Assembly (NCBI GenBank): GCA_963977675.1 | Contig: CAXBPY010000021.1 | Location: 1-41,809 of the forward strand | DNA from: CAXBPY01 sp003455275 | GTDB taxonomy: Bacteria; Bacteroidota; Bacteroidia; Chitinophagales; UBA10324 | Reading direction: 5' to 3' | Length of the DNA: 41,809 bases | In this document: one piece after another, positions 41,245 through 41,809 of the stretch | Layout of the letters: every line of letters starts with the position of its first letter | Numbering within the stretch: the stretch's first letter is position 1 | The notes under the pieces: generated by a model | The model's database searches: none | Told to the model about the DNA's origin: nothing | What the model saw: the letters and a program-made list of their open reading frames with translations, nothing else | Program-made: the position numbers and the translations under genes

Positions 41245-41809
41245 TTATCCTCTATGATAACCCCAATTTTTTCTATCCGGGTCATATTTATACCACTGAG
41301 TTTTTTCATCTCCATCATCCTTGGTAACTCTAATCTGAAGACCATAATGTTTATCAAATGATGATGCTTCATATAATCTTCTGAAATGAATTTCTTGTCC
41401 AATCATCGCATTGTAAATCAAGACAACATCATGAAATCTTTCTTCCCATTCTTCATAAGATAAACTTTGAATCGGTCTGTATTTATTCTCGTCTTTATGA
41501 TAATTAGTTAATGAGATTCTTCGATTTAAAAACCCGTATTGGGAATGTGCAATCGCGTTTCTAATTTGAGAGGAGTAATTTTTTTTCACTAACGCATAGA
41601 AATTCGGACAAAGTTCTTTTAGCTTATCTCTAATTTCAATACGAATTAAATGCTCGCGTCCTTTCCCGGTTTTGTCTTTATAATCTTCTAAAAGAGTAGA
41701 AGTTCCACCTAATGAATTTCTTAATTTATCAACTGCAGAAAGAATAACTGTAATAGGTATTGATACAAAATTTAATAATCCTTTTAATATTTCTTTATTT
41801 CTTTCTGCT
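41245..41809 (-). CDS. Hypothetical protein with HEPN-like RxxxxH motif (5' end cut by window edge)
   Basis: The frame is open from the right edge to a stop at 41245, giving 187 visible codons; the start lies outside the window. An internal GTG at 41589 is not a convincing start because the frame upstream of it is clearly coding-like (e.g. IPITVILSAVDKLRNSLGGT, KTGKGREHLIRIEIRDKLKE). The segment QIRNAIAHSQYGF carries R-N-A-I-A-H, the RxxxxH pattern of HEPN domains, which occur in RNases of toxin-antitoxin and phage defence systems and in many uncharacterised proteins. The C-terminal part is charged and aromatic (WEERFHDVVLIYNAMIG, TQWYKYDPDRKNWGYHRG). I do not recognise a named family; function is unknown. 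Confidence 0.6.
   Translation of the reverse strand, partial: AERNKEILKGLLNFVSIPITVILSAVDKLRNSLGGTSTLLEDYKDKTGKGREHLIRIEIRDKLKELCPNFYALVKKNYSSQIRNAIAHSQYGFLNRRISLTNYHKDENKYRPIQSLSYEEWEERFHDVVLIYNAMIGQEIHFRRLYEASSFDKHYGLQIRVTKDDGDEKTQWYKYDPDRKNWGYHRG

Noticed and set aside
1..41809. tRNA, rRNA, integrase or transposase genes
   Set aside because: None seen on either strand; the window shows no sign of an intact mobile element or attachment site.

Overview
The window looks like a stretch of chromosome from a member of the Bacteroidota, probably an uncultured lineage near the Sphingobacteriia/Chitinophagia/Flavobacteriia. The signs are secreted proteins ending in type IX secretion (T9SS) sorting domains of types A and B, PorT- and PorE-like T9SS parts, a TonB-dependent receptor with a carboxypeptidase-regulatory-like N-terminus, a complete alternative complex III (ActA-F) fused by gene order to an aa3-type cytochrome c oxidase, AT-rich DNA, no clear Shine-Dalgarno sites, and promoter boxes of the TAnnTTTG kind.

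Layout. 1-8267: three large secreted T9SS substrates on the minus strand (beta-propeller protein cut by the left edge, a Reeler-like/FnIII protein with a CxxCH motif, and a 1181-residue multi-domain protein), with a plus-strand membrane acyltransferase between them. 8421-14541: a PaaN-type aldehyde dehydrogenase, a GT-C-like membrane glycosyltransferase, a TonB-dependent receptor and a DCC-family oxidoreductase. 14570-19536: tsaE, a PorE-like OmpA lipoprotein, a small beta-barrel protein, and the overlapping pair menG/ubiE-porT.

19553-34315 is the core: 13 closely packed minus-strand genes, actA-B-C-D-E-F, ctaC, ctaD, ctaB, two subunit III genes, subunit IV and a SCO copper chaperone. Electrons from menaquinol (made by the MenG step nearby) would pass through ActB iron-sulfur clusters and ActA/ActE hemes to the CuA site of CtaC and on to oxygen in CtaD; CtaB makes heme O and SCO helps assemble CuA. 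A single likely promoter lies just before actA. After this come a DUF885 metallopeptidase-like lipoprotein, a DUF1003 membrane protein, pdxH, polA and, at the right edge, a fragment with a HEPN-like RxxxxH motif.

The most unusual signal is not a gene. Short tandem repeats with a 7-bp period sit at many gene boundaries outside the act-cox operon (10075-10109, 14528-14569, 15003-15072, 17187-17214, 37187-37221, 40966-40993) and one such array lies inside the polA reading frame (39989-40044). In two cases a start codon lies inside the array (tsaE and the DCC gene). Separately, two small palindromic elements appear to sit in frame inside housekeeping genes (tsaE 14766-14791, pdxH 37416-37436). 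Together they suggest a genome colonised by small repeat elements that tolerate, and sometimes become, coding sequence. Another notable feature is a SCO protein carrying an extra N-terminal multi-span membrane domain.
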